Below, in pieces: positions 1 through 7,861 of a stretch of 64,000 bases of DNA. Every line of letters begins with the position of its first letter. The stretch's first letter is position 1. A program made the translations under genes and the position numbers. This DNA is from RGIG8709 sp045575975 (GTDB taxonomy: Bacteria; Bacillota; Clostridia; Monoglobales; Monoglobaceae), in contig JAZNFO010000014.1 of NCBI GenBank assembly GCA_045575975.1, forward strand, positions 1-64,000. The letters are read 5' to 3'. The notes beneath the pieces were generated by a model. It was given only the letters and a program-made list of their open reading frames with translations. It ran no database searches and was not told the origin of the DNA.

Positions 1-114
1 CAATGTATTCATAATGGATTTGGACTACACACTTACAAGGAAGAATTGACGGGACCTGAATATGCAAATCGCGCTTCTAGTGAATTATTAAAAAGAAAAA
101 TTAATTATAAGTAA
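1..114 (+). CDS. 3' end of an unrecognised gene, cut by the window edge
   Basis: Frame 1 is open from the first base to a TAA at 112-114, giving the last 37 residues of a protein ending in KRKINYK. The tail is basic and hydrophilic; I recognise no family. It is convergent with the integrase and shares the hairpin at 196-267 with it. Being on the integrase side of the tRNA-Pro, it probably belongs to the same integrated element. It could also be a chance open frame, because only 37 codons are visible. Confidence 0.4.
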   Translation, partial: QCIHNGFGLHTYKEELTGPEYANRASSELLKRKINYK

Positions 115-195
115 TTTTAAGTATATTTTGCAATTAAAAGATGATAAATGTTTGTTTAAGTTAAAACAGTTGATAGTATAAAATAGCATTATTTT

Positions 196-267
196 AAAAA
201 CAGGAATCGGGTAATTAGATATATATATAATTATTTATATATACTTTACTGCTCAATTCCTGTTTTT
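196..267. terminator. bidirectional hairpin between the partial gene and the integrase
   Basis: A 12-nt arm (AAAAACAGGAAT, 196-207) is exactly complementary to 256-267, with an A run on one side and a T run on the other. The long AT-rich loop contains its own TATATATA self-complementarity. It lies just after the stop codons of two convergent genes, the usual place for a shared intrinsic terminator. Confidence 0.6.
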
Positions 268-270
268 GTT

Positions 271-1452
271 TTACATATCAAATGCTTTTTGGGCGGATAG
301 CCGCATAACATTTATATCGGATTTTGCGTAATAATTTAATGTTGTGGATGCATCTGCATGACCTAAGATATCCTGCACGCTTTTGATATCAGCTCCGCTT
401 TGGAGCAAGAGTGAAGCACAAGTGTGTCTCAGATCGTGTGGGGACATATCAGGAAGATCTATTCTTTTCATAAACTTTTTCATATGCTTTGTTATATATG
501 AAGGGTTACGAGGTTCATATGGAGAATCAGCAGAGGGAAATACATACATATTATCATCTACAGTATATAAATTAGATAGATGAGTTTTATACTCGGATAA
601 TATAAAAGTTGTATGGTTGGTGAGAGGGATATCCCTTATGCTCATATCTGTTTTAGGAGGTCCGATTTGAATGCCGAATGCTTTAGTATAGGTAACATTA
701 CGTTCAATATGTATAATCATATTTTCAAGGTCAATATCCGTCCATTTTAAGCCGTAGCACTCACCTCTTCGGATGCCAGTGGTAAGTAATAGGTGATAGA
801 TTGCCTGTAGATTATAAGGCAGTTTTTTTAATTCCTCAATAAAGATAATAACCTGTTCTTTCGAAAGTGCATTAACCTTGTGTTTAGGTAGTTTAGGTAC
901 ATCAATATTTCTAAGTGGATTTGAACTAATATAACCTGTCTTTTCTGCATATGAGAAAATCATATTAAGAGCTCCATAATGATGTCTGATAGTTTTAGGG
1001 GAAAGAGTTTTATTATCTTTTGTCTTATAGGTGTTCTTGATATAATCAAGGTATTCTTCAAGCTTATCAGAAGTAATTTTAGAGAGAGTTTCTTGTCCCA
1101 AGAAGGGGAGAATGGTATTAAGTATATAGTTGTAAAAGGCGACGGTTGCAGCACGCCTTTTAGATGTGTTCATATATTCAGAAAACCAAGTGTTATTGAC
1201 AAAATCCTGAAAAGTTATATTTTTATTAACTGATGGCTGTTGTGTGACAAATAAGTTTTCTGTAAGCTGATGCTCCCATATAGTTGCCTCTTTTTCAGCT
1301 AATGCTTTGAGTTTGTTTTCCGACATTTGTTTATCAGGAATCCATGTTTTGCACTTAAAAATCTGTTTACCGTTTTCATCTTTTCCAAGGTAAGATTTAA
1401 ACTTAAAAGAAATTATTTTTCCTTTCTTAAAATTTGGATAAATTGAAGCCAT
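271..1452 (-). CDS. tyrosine recombinase / integrase of an integrative element
   Basis: This is a site-specific integrase of the tyrosine recombinase superfamily, 393 aa from the chosen start. Order of parts: an N-terminal arm-type DNA-binding domain (about 1-65), a SAM-like core-binding domain (about 80-185) and a catalytic domain (about 195-390). Catalytic residues are visible: Arg228 in GIRRGE, the HDLRH box at 339-343, GH at 364-365 and Tyr375 in NYYA. The open frame runs upstream to 1593, but the ATG at 1452 begins the usual MASIYPNFKKG-type arm domain and has a GTGAG purine stretch before it. The gene is 315 bp from the 3' end of tRNA-Pro, a classic integration target. The exact element type (ICE, prophage, IME) cannot be told from this end alone. 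Confidence 0.9.
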   Translation of the reverse strand: MASIYPNFKKGKIISFKFKSYLGKDENGKQIFKCKTWIPDKQMSENKLKALAEKEATIWEHQLTENLFVTQQPSVNKNITFQDFVNNTWFSEYMNTSKRRAATVAFYNYILNTILPFLGQETLSKITSDKLEEYLDYIKNTYKTKDNKTLSPKTIRHHYGALNMIFSYAEKTGYISSNPLRNIDVPKLPKHKVNALSKEQVIIFIEELKKLPYNLQAIYHLLLTTGIRRGECYGLKWTDIDLENMIIHIERNVTYTKAFGIQIGPPKTDMSIRDIPLTNHTTFILSEYKTHLSNLYTVDDNMYVFPSADSPYEPRNPSYITKHMKKFMKRIDLPDMSPHDLRHTCASLLLQSGADIKSVQDILGHADASTTLNYYAKSDINVMRLSAQKAFDM

Positions 1453-1486
1453 AAAATACTCACTTTCCCACAATTTTAGAGAAAGT

Positions 1487-1507
1487 AGTTGACCTAAAAG
1501 TTGACCT
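1487..1507. repeat. two direct AGTTGACCT repeats upstream of the integrase
   Basis: AGTTGACCT occurs at 1487-1495 and again at 1499-1507, a 12-nt period, 35 bp upstream of the integrase start. Short direct repeats near an element end are the usual arm-type binding sites of integrases with this N-terminal domain, so that role is plausible here. It is inferred from position only. Confidence 0.4.
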
Positions 1508-1543
1508 GCACAAAATTTTTTGTATTTTGGGTAAAATAAAAAA

Positions 1544-1568
1544 TCTTGCAAACGCACTGTCTGCAAGA
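1544..1568. repeat. short inverted repeat in the integrase-tRNA gap
   Basis: TCTTGCA (1544-1550) is complementary to TGCAAGA (1562-1568) around an 11-nt loop. It could be an integrase or excisionase recognition dyad or part of the recombination core. Nothing further in the sequence decides this. Confidence 0.35.
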
Positions 1569-1611
1569 CTTTTAAGTTGGTGCGAATGTTCATAACGTGT
1601 CAAAATAAACT

Positions 1612-1690
1612 CACAAAAAGTTGGTAGCGACAGTGAGCCGTCGTGAGGGCGTTTACAACCGAGCAGACGAGCCGAGCGTGACTTTTTGTG
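1612..1690. repeat. GC-rich cassette bounded by a 10-bp inverted repeat
   Basis: CACAAAAAGT at 1612-1621 is exactly complementary to ACTTTTTGTG at 1681-1690. Between them is a notably GC-rich stretch containing GAGCC and ACAACCGAG. A loosely similar cassette is at 3493-3557. Several short frames cross it but none has a credible start or composition, so I read it as non-coding. It resembles a small dispersed structured repeat. Confidence 0.45.
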
Positions 1691-1731
1691 AAAAAGGAGA
1701 GGCAAGGAAGCGGGCGGATGACTTTTTTGCA

Positions 1732-1766
1732 TAAAAAAGTCGAAGCAAAGCGAACTTTGCTTCGAC
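1732..1766 (-). terminator. intrinsic terminator of tRNA-Pro
   Basis: A perfect 12-bp stem (1739-1750 with 1755-1766) closes a 4-nt loop and on the minus strand is followed by six T residues (1733-1738). It starts two bases after the encoded CCA of the tRNA. Confidence 0.85.
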
Positions 1767-1767
1767 G

Positions 1768-1844
1768 TGGTCGGAGTGACAGGAGTTGAACCTGCGGCCC
1801 CTTGAACCCCATTCAAGTACTCTACCAAACTGAGCCACACCCCG
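1768..1844 (-). tRNA. tRNA-Pro (anticodon GGG)
   Basis: The 77-nt minus-strand sequence folds as a full cloverleaf. The 7-bp acceptor stem is CGGGGTG with CACTCCG (one G-T pair). The anticodon stem CTTGA/TCAAG holds the loop ATGGGGT with anticodon GGG, reading CCC proline codons. The T arm carries GGTTCAACTCC, followed by discriminator A and an encoded CCA at 1768-1770. It has its own promoter and terminator, so it is a single-gene transcript. Its 3' end faces the integrase, making it the likely attachment site of the element to the left. Confidence 0.95.
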
Positions 1845-1861
1845 ATAATGTTAACTCAATT

Positions 1862-1890
1862 ATTATACAACCAAAATGCGGTTTTGTCAA
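1862..1890 (-). promoter_or_regulatory. promoter of tRNA-Pro
   Basis: On the minus strand TTGACA (1885-1890) and TATAAT (1862-1867) are separated by exactly 17 nt, a consensus housekeeping promoter. The predicted start lies about ten bases before the mature tRNA 5' end. Confidence 0.85.
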
Positions 1891-1903
1891 TAGATTTTTT
1901 AAA

Positions 1904-2479
1904 TTATAGGGTTTTTATCAAAACCTCGTCAAGTGACCTTTTGGGCACATTCAAGGTGCCTGTTTCATCAAGATAATATTTTATATTTTCTTCGTCAACA
2001 GAAGCTTCAACAGGAGTTTCTGCAGGATATCCGAGGGCAATAATATATAAAAGCTTTAAATCATCTCCAGGCATCAGAAGTGAGGTGATTTTTTCGTGGT
2101 CAATGGCACCCATCCAGCATGCTCCAAGTCCTTCTTCAAGGGCAGCCAAAATAATATTTTCAACTGCGGCACCGGAGTCTGCATCAAAGCCGATTTTTCT
2201 TAAGGAAAGATCTGCAAAAACAGCAATATATGCAGTTGGTCTTTCGTCATCTTTTGGATTATAGTCAGGAGCCAAATAGCCTGCCCATTTCACAAGAGGA
2301 AAAATTTTTGAGGTCATCTCTTCCGAATTTATTATAATGTATCTAAGAGGCTGAATATTTGCAGCTGACGGGGCAACCCTTGCTGCATCTGTAAGCTTAA
2401 TCAAAGTTTCTGTTGGAATAGGCTTTTGCTGAAATTTTCTTATTGTTCTTCTTTTCTTAATTAATTCGTATATGCTCAT
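1904..2479 (-). CDS. nitroreductase family FMN oxidoreductase
   Basis: A 191-aa flavoprotein of the nitroreductase-like fold, which uses FMN and NAD(P)H to reduce nitro compounds, quinones or related acceptors; the natural substrate cannot be read from sequence. The N-terminal RRTIRKF phosphate-binding motif and the APSAANIQP segment (about 36-44) are typical, as is the glycine-rich LGACWMGAID stretch (about 136-145). The protein is about the usual length for the compact members. The start has AGGAGA upstream. It has its own promoter at 2503-2531, back to back with that of the histidinol phosphatase gene. Confidence 0.85.
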   Translation of the reverse strand: MSIYELIKKRRTIRKFQQKPIPTETLIKLTDAARVAPSAANIQPLRYIIINSEEMTSKIFPLVKWAGYLAPDYNPKDDERPTAYIAVFADLSLRKIGFDADSGAAVENIILAALEEGLGACWMGAIDHEKITSLLMPGDDLKLLYIIALGYPAETPVEASVDEENIKYYLDETGTLNVPKRSLDEVLIKTL

Positions 2480-2502
2480 AACATTATCTCCTTTTTAAAA
2501 AT

Positions 2503-2531
2503 AGTATATACGATTTTTGTTATTTTTTCAA
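2503..2531 (-). promoter_or_regulatory. promoter of the nitroreductase gene
   Basis: The minus strand has TTGAAA (2526-2531), a 17-nt spacer and TATACT (2503-2508), 24 nt upstream of the start codon. It is divergent from the promoter at 2553-2581, leaving only 21 bp between the two -35 boxes. Confidence 0.75.
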
Positions 2532-2552
2532 TATTTTTTTGAATTTAATAAA

Positions 2553-2581
2553 TTGACAAGTTGTCTCACTTATCATATAAT
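2553..2581 (+). promoter_or_regulatory. promoter of the histidinol phosphatase gene
   Basis: TTGACA (2553-2558) and TATAAT (2576-2581) are both exact consensus with a 17-nt spacer. Transcription from about 2588 would give a very short leader that still contains the AGAGGTGG ribosome site. This also excludes the longer open frame that begins at 2517. Confidence 0.9.
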
Positions 2582-2603
2582 GTATGAAAGAGGTGGAAAG
2601 AAA

Positions 2604-3416
2604 ATGGAATACTTACAGAATTTACATACACACAGTACATATTGCGATGGAAAGAACACCCTCGAAGAAATTGTTAAGACTGCTATAGACAAAGGCTTTT
2701 TTTCTATTGGTTTTTCAGGTCATGGGTATCACAAAGAAAGTGATTATTGCATGACAAAGGAAGGGACAGAAAAATATAAAAAAGAAATTTTGGAGCTTAA
2801 AAACAAATATGCTGACAAAATAAAAATTTATCTGGGACTTGAATTTGATTTATTTTCGGATAAGGATTTTTCAATGCTTGATTATTCAATAGGTTCTGTT
2901 CACTATTTAAAAATCGGAGATGAACTTGTTGATATGGACAACAGCATAGATGTTGTAAGAGGTGTAATTAAAAATTATTTTGATAATGACAGCCTTAAGT
3001 TTGCAAAAGAATATTACAGACATCTTGCTATGCTCCCGTCTATTGGTGATATAGATATTATAGGACATTTTGATATACTCACAAAACATTGCGAAAAATA
3101 TGATTTAATAGATACAACGACAAAAGAATATAAAAATATGGCATTGGAGGCGGTTGAGACTTTAAAGGACAAAATTCCGTTTTTTGAATTAAACACGGGA
3201 GCCATAGCAAGAGGATACAGAAAAACGCCTTATCCCGCACCGTTCATTTTAAAAGAACTCAAAAATATGGGATTTGGTGCGGTGATAACATCCGATTGTC
3301 ATAACAAGGATTATCTGGACTTTGGATTTTCGGATGCCAGAGAAATTCTTACAGAGTGTGGGTTTAAAGAACGATATATATTAATGGATGATGGTTTCAA
3401 AGCCGTTGCAGTTTAA
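2604..3416 (+). CDS. hisK: PHP-domain histidinol-phosphatase (HisK type)
   Basis: A 270-aa metal-dependent phosphoesterase of the PHP family, most like the histidinol-phosphatase that performs the penultimate step of histidine biosynthesis. The N-terminal NLHTHSTYCDG motif supplies metal-binding His residues. Further ligands are in FSGHG, SVHYLK, IGHFD and the C-terminal TSDCHN segment. The start at 2604 follows AGAGGTGG by a proper spacing and lies downstream of a consensus promoter. No other his gene is nearby, so the substrate rests on family similarity alone; other PHP phosphatases look alike. Confidence 0.8.
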   Translation: MEYLQNLHTHSTYCDGKNTLEEIVKTAIDKGFFSIGFSGHGYHKESDYCMTKEGTEKYKKEILELKNKYADKIKIYLGLEFDLFSDKDFSMLDYSIGSVHYLKIGDELVDMDNSIDVVRGVIKNYFDNDSLKFAKEYYRHLAMLPSIGDIDIIGHFDILTKHCEKYDLIDTTTKEYKNMALEAVETLKDKIPFFELNTGAIARGYRKTPYPAPFILKELKNMGFGAVITSDCHNKDYLDFGFSDAREILTECGFKERYILMDDGFKAVAV

Positions 3417-3420
3417 AAAA

Positions 3421-3463
3421 AGGGGCTGTTTAAAAACTTTGTTTTTAAACAGCCCCTTTTTTT
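3421..3463. terminator. strong bidirectional terminator
   Basis: A perfect 16-bp stem (3422-3437 with 3441-3456) with a 3-nt loop has a T run to its right and an A run to its left. It sits 5 bases after the hisK stop and also lies downstream of topA on the other strand, so it can serve both. Its outer sequence AGGGGCTGTTTAAAA is also the left end of the inverted repeat described for 3421-3698. Confidence 0.85.
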
Positions 3464-3492
3464 CAGGGGATAGGTAAAATAGAGCCAGAACA

Positions 3493-3557
3493 CACAAACT
3501 GAGCCCGTAGGGGATACCCGAAGGTGTACTTTGGTACACCGAGAGGCGAAGTTTGTG
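3493..3557. repeat. structured cassette bounded by CACAAACT / AGTTTGTG
   Basis: CACAAACT (3493-3500) pairs with AGTTTGTG (3550-3557). Inside, GGTGTAC (3523-3529) pairs with GTACACC (3534-3540) around TTTG. The end sequence, the internal GAGCC and the CCGAG box recall the cassette at 1612-1690, suggesting two diverged copies of one repeat. Confidence 0.4.
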
Positions 3558-3583
3558 CGTAGCAAAAAGACTTATAAAATAAA

Positions 3584-3609
3584 GAAAAATCGCACGGATG
3601 CGATTTTTC
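3584..3609. terminator. 11-bp hairpin with flanking A/T runs
   Basis: GAAAAATCGCA (3584-3594) pairs exactly with TGCGATTTTTC (3599-3609) around CGGA. Located after the topA stop on the minus strand, it may act as an additional terminator for that transcript. Confidence 0.5.
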
Positions 3610-3705
3610 AACACTCTGTATATAATTTTATACTAGTTCACTTATTACTTTTTATGAATTTCCCGTCTTTTTGCGGTCCGGACTATTTTAACAGCCCCTA
3701 TTAAA

Positions 3706-5832
3706 TTACTTTTTGTTTACGGGCTCCTTGTAGTCGCAATTTTCATTGTTGCAAACATAATCAAGTGGACCTTTGCCTTTGAAACGGCGTCTCTTATAGA
3801 GAACATTTCCACACTTAGGACATTTGAGGGTTGTTGGCTCGTCCCAGGAAATGAAACAATCTGTTCCATTTTCGCAGGCGAAGTAATTAACGCCTTTTTT
3901 TGATTTTCTTGCGTAAACTTTGCCTCCACAGTTAGGACAGGGTGCATCAACAGGAGCAAGAATTGTTTTTGTGTTTTTACATTCGGGATATCCGGGACAA
4001 GCAAGGAATTTTCCGAAACGGCCCTGCTTATAAACCATCATTCTTCCGCATTTTTCACATTGAACATCAGAAACTTCGTCCTTTATTTCAATGTTTCCAA
4101 TAGAATCTTCCGCAGATTTCAAAACTTCCTCAAAAGGCTGATAGAAATCGTTGAGTAAAAGCTTCCAGTCCTTTTCACCGTCTTCAATTTCGTCAAGCTT
4201 CTGCTCCATATTTGCGGTAAACTTAATGTCAACAATATTTTTAAAATGGTCTTCCATAAGGGAAGTGACAATAGTTCCAAGTTCGGTTGGAATAAGATTT
4301 TTGCCGTCACGGGCAACATAACCTCTTGTTGTTATTGTTGTTATTGTTGGAGAATATGTGCTTGGTCTTCCAATTCCGTCTTCTTCCATAGCTTTAATAA
4401 TAGAAGCTTCGGTGTATCTTGGAGGTGGCTGAGTGAAATGCTGTTTGGGAAGAATTTCCTTAAGCTTTAAAAGCTGTCCCTCAGTAAGTGCAGGAAGCTT
4501 GCTTTCTTTTTCATCCTCAGTATCTTTTCCTTCAACATAAACTGTCATAAATCCGTCAAACTTAATTGACATACCTGTTGCTCTGAACAGATAATCTCCG
4601 CACTCTATATCAGCCTTAACATTGTCTATAACAGCAGCCTTCATCTGGCTTGCAAGAAATCTGTTCCAGATGAGTTTGTAAAGCTTGTACTGGTCAGGTT
4701 TTAATGAATCTTTAATGTCATCAGGCGTAAGAGTTATAAAGGTAGGTCTTATTGCTTCGTGAGCATCCTGAGCATTTTTGTTGGTTTTATACTGCTTTGG
4801 AGTTTTTGGCATATATTCTATGCCAAAATTTTCTTTTATAAATTCACGGCATTCATTTTGTGCGTCCTGAGATATTCTAAGTGAATCGGTTCTCATATAT
4901 GTTATAAGACCAACACTGCCAAGACCCTTTATATCTATACCTTCATAAAGTTGTTGAGCAACGGACATTGTTCTTCTTGTAGTGTAACCAAGCTTTCTTG
5001 ATGCTTCCTGCTGAAGGGTACTGGTTGTAAAAGGAGGAGAGGGGTTCTTTGATTTTTCGGTTGATGTAACGGTCATAACCTTATATTCTTTGCCCTCTAC
5101 AGCTGAAAGAATGGTATCAGCATCTTTTTTATTTTTAAGTGACGGCTTTTTTCCGTTTAATTTGCTGTGAAGCTTAGCAACAAAAGGTGATTTTCCTTTT
5201 TCGTTAGTCAGCTTTGTTTCGATTGTCCAGAATTCTTCTTCAACGAATGCGTCTATTTCTCTTTCTCTGTCTACAATAAGCTTTGTAACAACAGACTGAA
5301 CACGGCCTGCACTAAGTCCTTTTTTAACCTTTTTCCATAGGAGAGGACTTATTTTGTAGCCAACAATTCGGTCTAAAACTCTTCTTGCTTGTTGTGCATC
5401 AACAAGGTCCTTGTCAATAACCCTAGGGTGGTTAAGGGCCTCCTTAACGGCATTCTGTGTGATTTCGTTAAAGGTTATTCTGCAAGGAGAGTTATCATCA
5501 ATCCCCAAAATAGCCGCAAGATGCCAGGAAATGGCTTCTCCTTCGCGGTCAGGGTCAGTTGCAAGGAATATTTTCGATGAGTTTTTAGCATCTTTTTTCA
5601 AATCTGAAATAAGTTCACCCTTGCCTCTGATAGTTATATATTTGGGTTCAAAATTGTTTTCAATGTCAATTCCAAGCTGGCTCTTTGGAAGGTCTCTTAA
5701 GTGACCAACCGAAGCTACAACATTGTATGAACTCCCAAGATATTTTTTTATTGTCCTTGCCTTTTCGGGAGACTCCACAATAATTAATTTTTTCTTTGAG
5801 CGGCTTGATGTGCCGGTTGATTTAGTTGACAA
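3706..5832 (-). CDS. topA: DNA topoisomerase I (type IA)
   Basis: A 708-aa type IA topoisomerase that relaxes negative supercoils through a single-strand break. The N-terminal Toprim domain carries Glu20 (IVESPEK) and the DPDREGE acidic motif at 93-99. The catalytic tyrosine is Tyr312 in ITYMRTDS. The C-terminus has three Cys4-type zinc ribbons (CEKC, CPNC and CPKC pairs) within about the last 120 residues, the typical bacterial TopA architecture. Length is normal. dprA lies 62 bp upstream in the same direction, as in many Firmicutes, where dprA-topA are co-transcribed. Transcription ends in the hairpins at 3421-3609. Confidence 0.97.
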   Translation of the reverse strand: MSTKSTGTSSRSKKKLIIVESPEKARTIKKYLGSSYNVVASVGHLRDLPKSQLGIDIENNFEPKYITIRGKGELISDLKKDAKNSSKIFLATDPDREGEAISWHLAAILGIDDNSPCRITFNEITQNAVKEALNHPRVIDKDLVDAQQARRVLDRIVGYKISPLLWKKVKKGLSAGRVQSVVTKLIVDREREIDAFVEEEFWTIETKLTNEKGKSPFVAKLHSKLNGKKPSLKNKKDADTILSAVEGKEYKVMTVTSTEKSKNPSPPFTTSTLQQEASRKLGYTTRRTMSVAQQLYEGIDIKGLGSVGLITYMRTDSLRISQDAQNECREFIKENFGIEYMPKTPKQYKTNKNAQDAHEAIRPTFITLTPDDIKDSLKPDQYKLYKLIWNRFLASQMKAAVIDNVKADIECGDYLFRATGMSIKFDGFMTVYVEGKDTEDEKESKLPALTEGQLLKLKEILPKQHFTQPPPRYTEASIIKAMEEDGIGRPSTYSPTITTITTRGYVARDGKNLIPTELGTIVTSLMEDHFKNIVDIKFTANMEQKLDEIEDGEKDWKLLLNDFYQPFEEVLKSAEDSIGNIEIKDEVSDVQCEKCGRMMVYKQGRFGKFLACPGYPECKNTKTILAPVDAPCPNCGGKVYARKSKKGVNYFACENGTDCFISWDEPTTLKCPKCGNVLYKRRRFKGKGPLDYVCNNENCDYKEPVNKK

Positions 5833-5894
5833 TTTTAAGCCTCCTTAAGTGTATTTGCAGAAATTCTGCGGTTTTTTAAACCATATGGTGCTTG

Positions 5895-7019
5895 TTACAC
5901 CTCGGTTTTAAGTATATATTCGTTCTGGGATTGTTCGATTAAAATATCTTTCAGGCAGAGCATAACCAGTAATCCGTTAAGCTTGCCAATGGGCAGGTTA
6001 ATCTCTGCTGCCATTATTTCGGCGTTGCCAATCCCACCGTTTTTTATTATGTGATTTATGATAAGCATTTCATCATCTGATAAATTTTCATATGATAATG
6101 GCTTGTTTTCTGTTTTATTATTATTGTTTTCTGTATAGAAATATTCCGGATATACATCTATATATTGATTTATTATATCCTTTTCATTTTCAACTAAAAT
6201 AGCACCCTCCTTCAAAAGCTTAGAGGGAAGCTGTGAGCCGGAAGAGAGAGGACTTGAAGGAACTGCAAAAACATCTCTGTTATTGTGGTATGCATGATTT
6301 GCGGTGATTTGGCATCCGCTTTTATATTTTGCTTCAACAATAACACTTCCGTATGACATACCTGCAATAATTCTGTTTCTTTGTTGATAGAAAAAGCCTT
6401 TGCCAACTGTTCCGGGTGGTCTTTCTGAGATTATTGCACCGTTTTTTAAAATTCTGTTATATAACTCTCTGTTTGACTTCGGGTAAATAACATCAACACC
6501 GCCGGCTAAAACTGCAACAGTAGGTGCGTTGTTTTCAAGAGCACCAAGATGTGCCTGCTTGTCAATCCCGTCAGCCATTCCACTTATAATAAGTACCTTC
6601 CCGTTCTTTACAAGATTGGATGAAAGATTTTTTGCAATTATGTTTCCTTGCTGTGTTGGTGTTCTTGTGCCCACAATTGAAACAGGAAGAAAATCATTAA
6701 AATTTATAAGACTTCCCCTAACAAATAAAATTCTTGGAGGAAGATAACATTCTCTTAAAAGGTGTGGATATTCTTCATCATGAATAGTGATTATACGAAT
6801 ATTTTTTTCTTTGCAGTCTGCAAGAATTCTTTCAGCGGTTTCGAGAGTTTTCGCTGAGGATAAAAATCCTGAAAGCCCAAAGCTCGCAAGTCTCTTTGGA
6901 CTGAATGGCTTGGAATGAAAAGCATTATATGCATTTTCAAACATATAAATACATTTATCAACTTTTTTGGGGTCAAACCCGCAGGCATCGTGTAGCCATA
7001 GTTCGTATAATAAATCCAT
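5895..7019 (-). CDS. dprA: DNA processing protein DprA
   Basis: A 374-aa DprA/Smf protein, which in competent bacteria protects incoming single-stranded DNA and loads RecA. The central Rossmann-like domain (about 105-310) shows SIVGTRTPT, ISGMADGID and the GxxxVYP-like segment VDVIYPKSN, with QQRNRIIAGMS further on. A helical N-terminal extension and a C-terminal winged-helix-like tail (about 305-370) complete the common layout. Its start codon lies just after the stop of the upstream methyltransferase (1-nt gap), so the two are translated from one transcript. No other competence gene is in the window, so transformation ability is not shown. Confidence 0.93.
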   Translation of the reverse strand: MDLLYELWLHDACGFDPKKVDKCIYMFENAYNAFHSKPFSPKRLASFGLSGFLSSAKTLETAERILADCKEKNIRIITIHDEEYPHLLRECYLPPRILFVRGSLINFNDFLPVSIVGTRTPTQQGNIIAKNLSSNLVKNGKVLIISGMADGIDKQAHLGALENNAPTVAVLAGGVDVIYPKSNRELYNRILKNGAIISERPPGTVGKGFFYQQRNRIIAGMSYGSVIVEAKYKSGCQITANHAYHNNRDVFAVPSSPLSSGSQLPSKLLKEGAILVENEKDIINQYIDVYPEYFYTENNNNKTENKPLSYENLSDDEMLIINHIIKNGGIGNAEIMAAEINLPIGKLNGLLVMLCLKDILIEQSQNEYILKTEV

Positions 7020-7020
7020 A

Positions 7021-7809
7021 TTATTTCACCTGTTTATCAGAAAAGTGGTACATAACAATTGCCGCAGCAACAGCAGCGTTTAATGATTCTATTTTGCCTG
7101 CCATTGGAATTTTTATTAAATAATCAGAAATCCTGAGTATTTCATCCGATATTCCGTTTGCTTCATTTCCAATAACAATTGCTGTCTTTTCTTCGCATCT
7201 TACATTTTCCAGAGAGACGGAATTTTCGGAAAGCGCTGCAGAATATAATTTATATCCCTTTTCTTTAAGGGTATGCAGGTCGTCTGTATCAATAAAATAA
7301 AAATTTGTTCTGAAAGCAGAACCCATAGCAGACCTTAAAACTTTGGGAGAATATATATCTGTTGACCCTTTTGTGAGAAAAATTGAGTTAATACCCATAG
7401 CTTCTGCTGTTCTTATAATTGTTCCCATGTTTCCGGGATCCTGAACAGAATCAAGAATAAGAATATTTCCGTTTGCCGAAAAATTATCAAGTGATGAATG
7501 ATGGGCAAATAAAACCATAAGAATTCCCTGTGGGGTTTCTGTGTCTGAAACTTCTTTAAATAATCTGTCGCTTATTAAATAGCATTCAGTCTTATTTTCA
7601 AGAGATAAACAAAAATCTTTGTGAGACTCAAAGTAGGATAAGGAAAAAATAACAAAGCTTATATTATCTGCTGCAAGTGATATAGTGTCTTTAACGATTC
7701 TTTCTCCTTCAACAAAATAAAGACCATGTTTTTTTCTTCCGTTTCTTGTTTTAAGTCCCCTAAGAATTTTTAAAATACGGTTATCTTTTCCGGATATTTC
7801 TTTTATCAT
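7021..7809 (-). CDS. TrmH-family (SpoU) RNA 2'-O-methyltransferase
   Basis: A 262-aa SPOUT-class methyltransferase using S-adenosylmethionine to methylate a ribose in rRNA or tRNA. An N-terminal substrate-binding domain (about 1-100, with KTRNGRKKHGLYFVEGERIV) precedes the knotted domain. The three SpoU motifs are present: DPGNMGTIIRTAEA, IVIGNEANGIS and IPMAGKIESLNAAVAAAI. The family commonly sits near rplT/infC or pheS in Firmicutes, as here. The target nucleotide cannot be assigned from sequence; RlmB-like 23S methylation is possible. Confidence 0.88.
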   Translation of the reverse strand: MIKEISGKDNRILKILRGLKTRNGRKKHGLYFVEGERIVKDTISLAADNISFVIFSLSYFESHKDFCLSLENKTECYLISDRLFKEVSDTETPQGILMVLFAHHSSLDNFSANGNILILDSVQDPGNMGTIIRTAEAMGINSIFLTKGSTDIYSPKVLRSAMGSAFRTNFYFIDTDDLHTLKEKGYKLYSAALSENSVSLENVRCEEKTAIVIGNEANGISDEILRISDYLIKIPMAGKIESLNAAVAAAIVMYHFSDKQVK

Positions 7810-7861
7810 TAATTTCTCCCATAAAAATATTGTTTCAAGATAATAAAGTCTTAAAACAATA

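Larger units (their letters stand above)
3421..3698. repeat. 278-bp non-coding segment bounded by AGGGGCTGTT inverted repeats, MITE-like
   Basis: The segment begins AGGGGCTGTTTAAAA (3421-3435) and ends TTTTAACAGCCCCT (3685-3698), an imperfect terminal inverted repeat with one indel. It contains no credible gene. Inside are the terminator hairpin, a second cassette (3493-3557) and a third hairpin (3584-3609). GGGGCTGTT-type ends are common on insertion sequences and small non-autonomous elements. No clear target duplication is visible. Confidence 0.45.

Noticed and set aside
1460..1840. Three overlapping minus-strand frames across the tRNA-Pro and GC-rich cassette
   Set aside because: They run through the tRNA, its terminator and promoter, have no ribosome sites, and encode cysteine/serine-rich sequence with no family resemblance.
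3381..3614. Minus-strand frame over the hisK 3' end and hairpins
   Set aside because: It crosses a 16-bp terminator stem and repeats; composition is low-complexity and no start site is credible.
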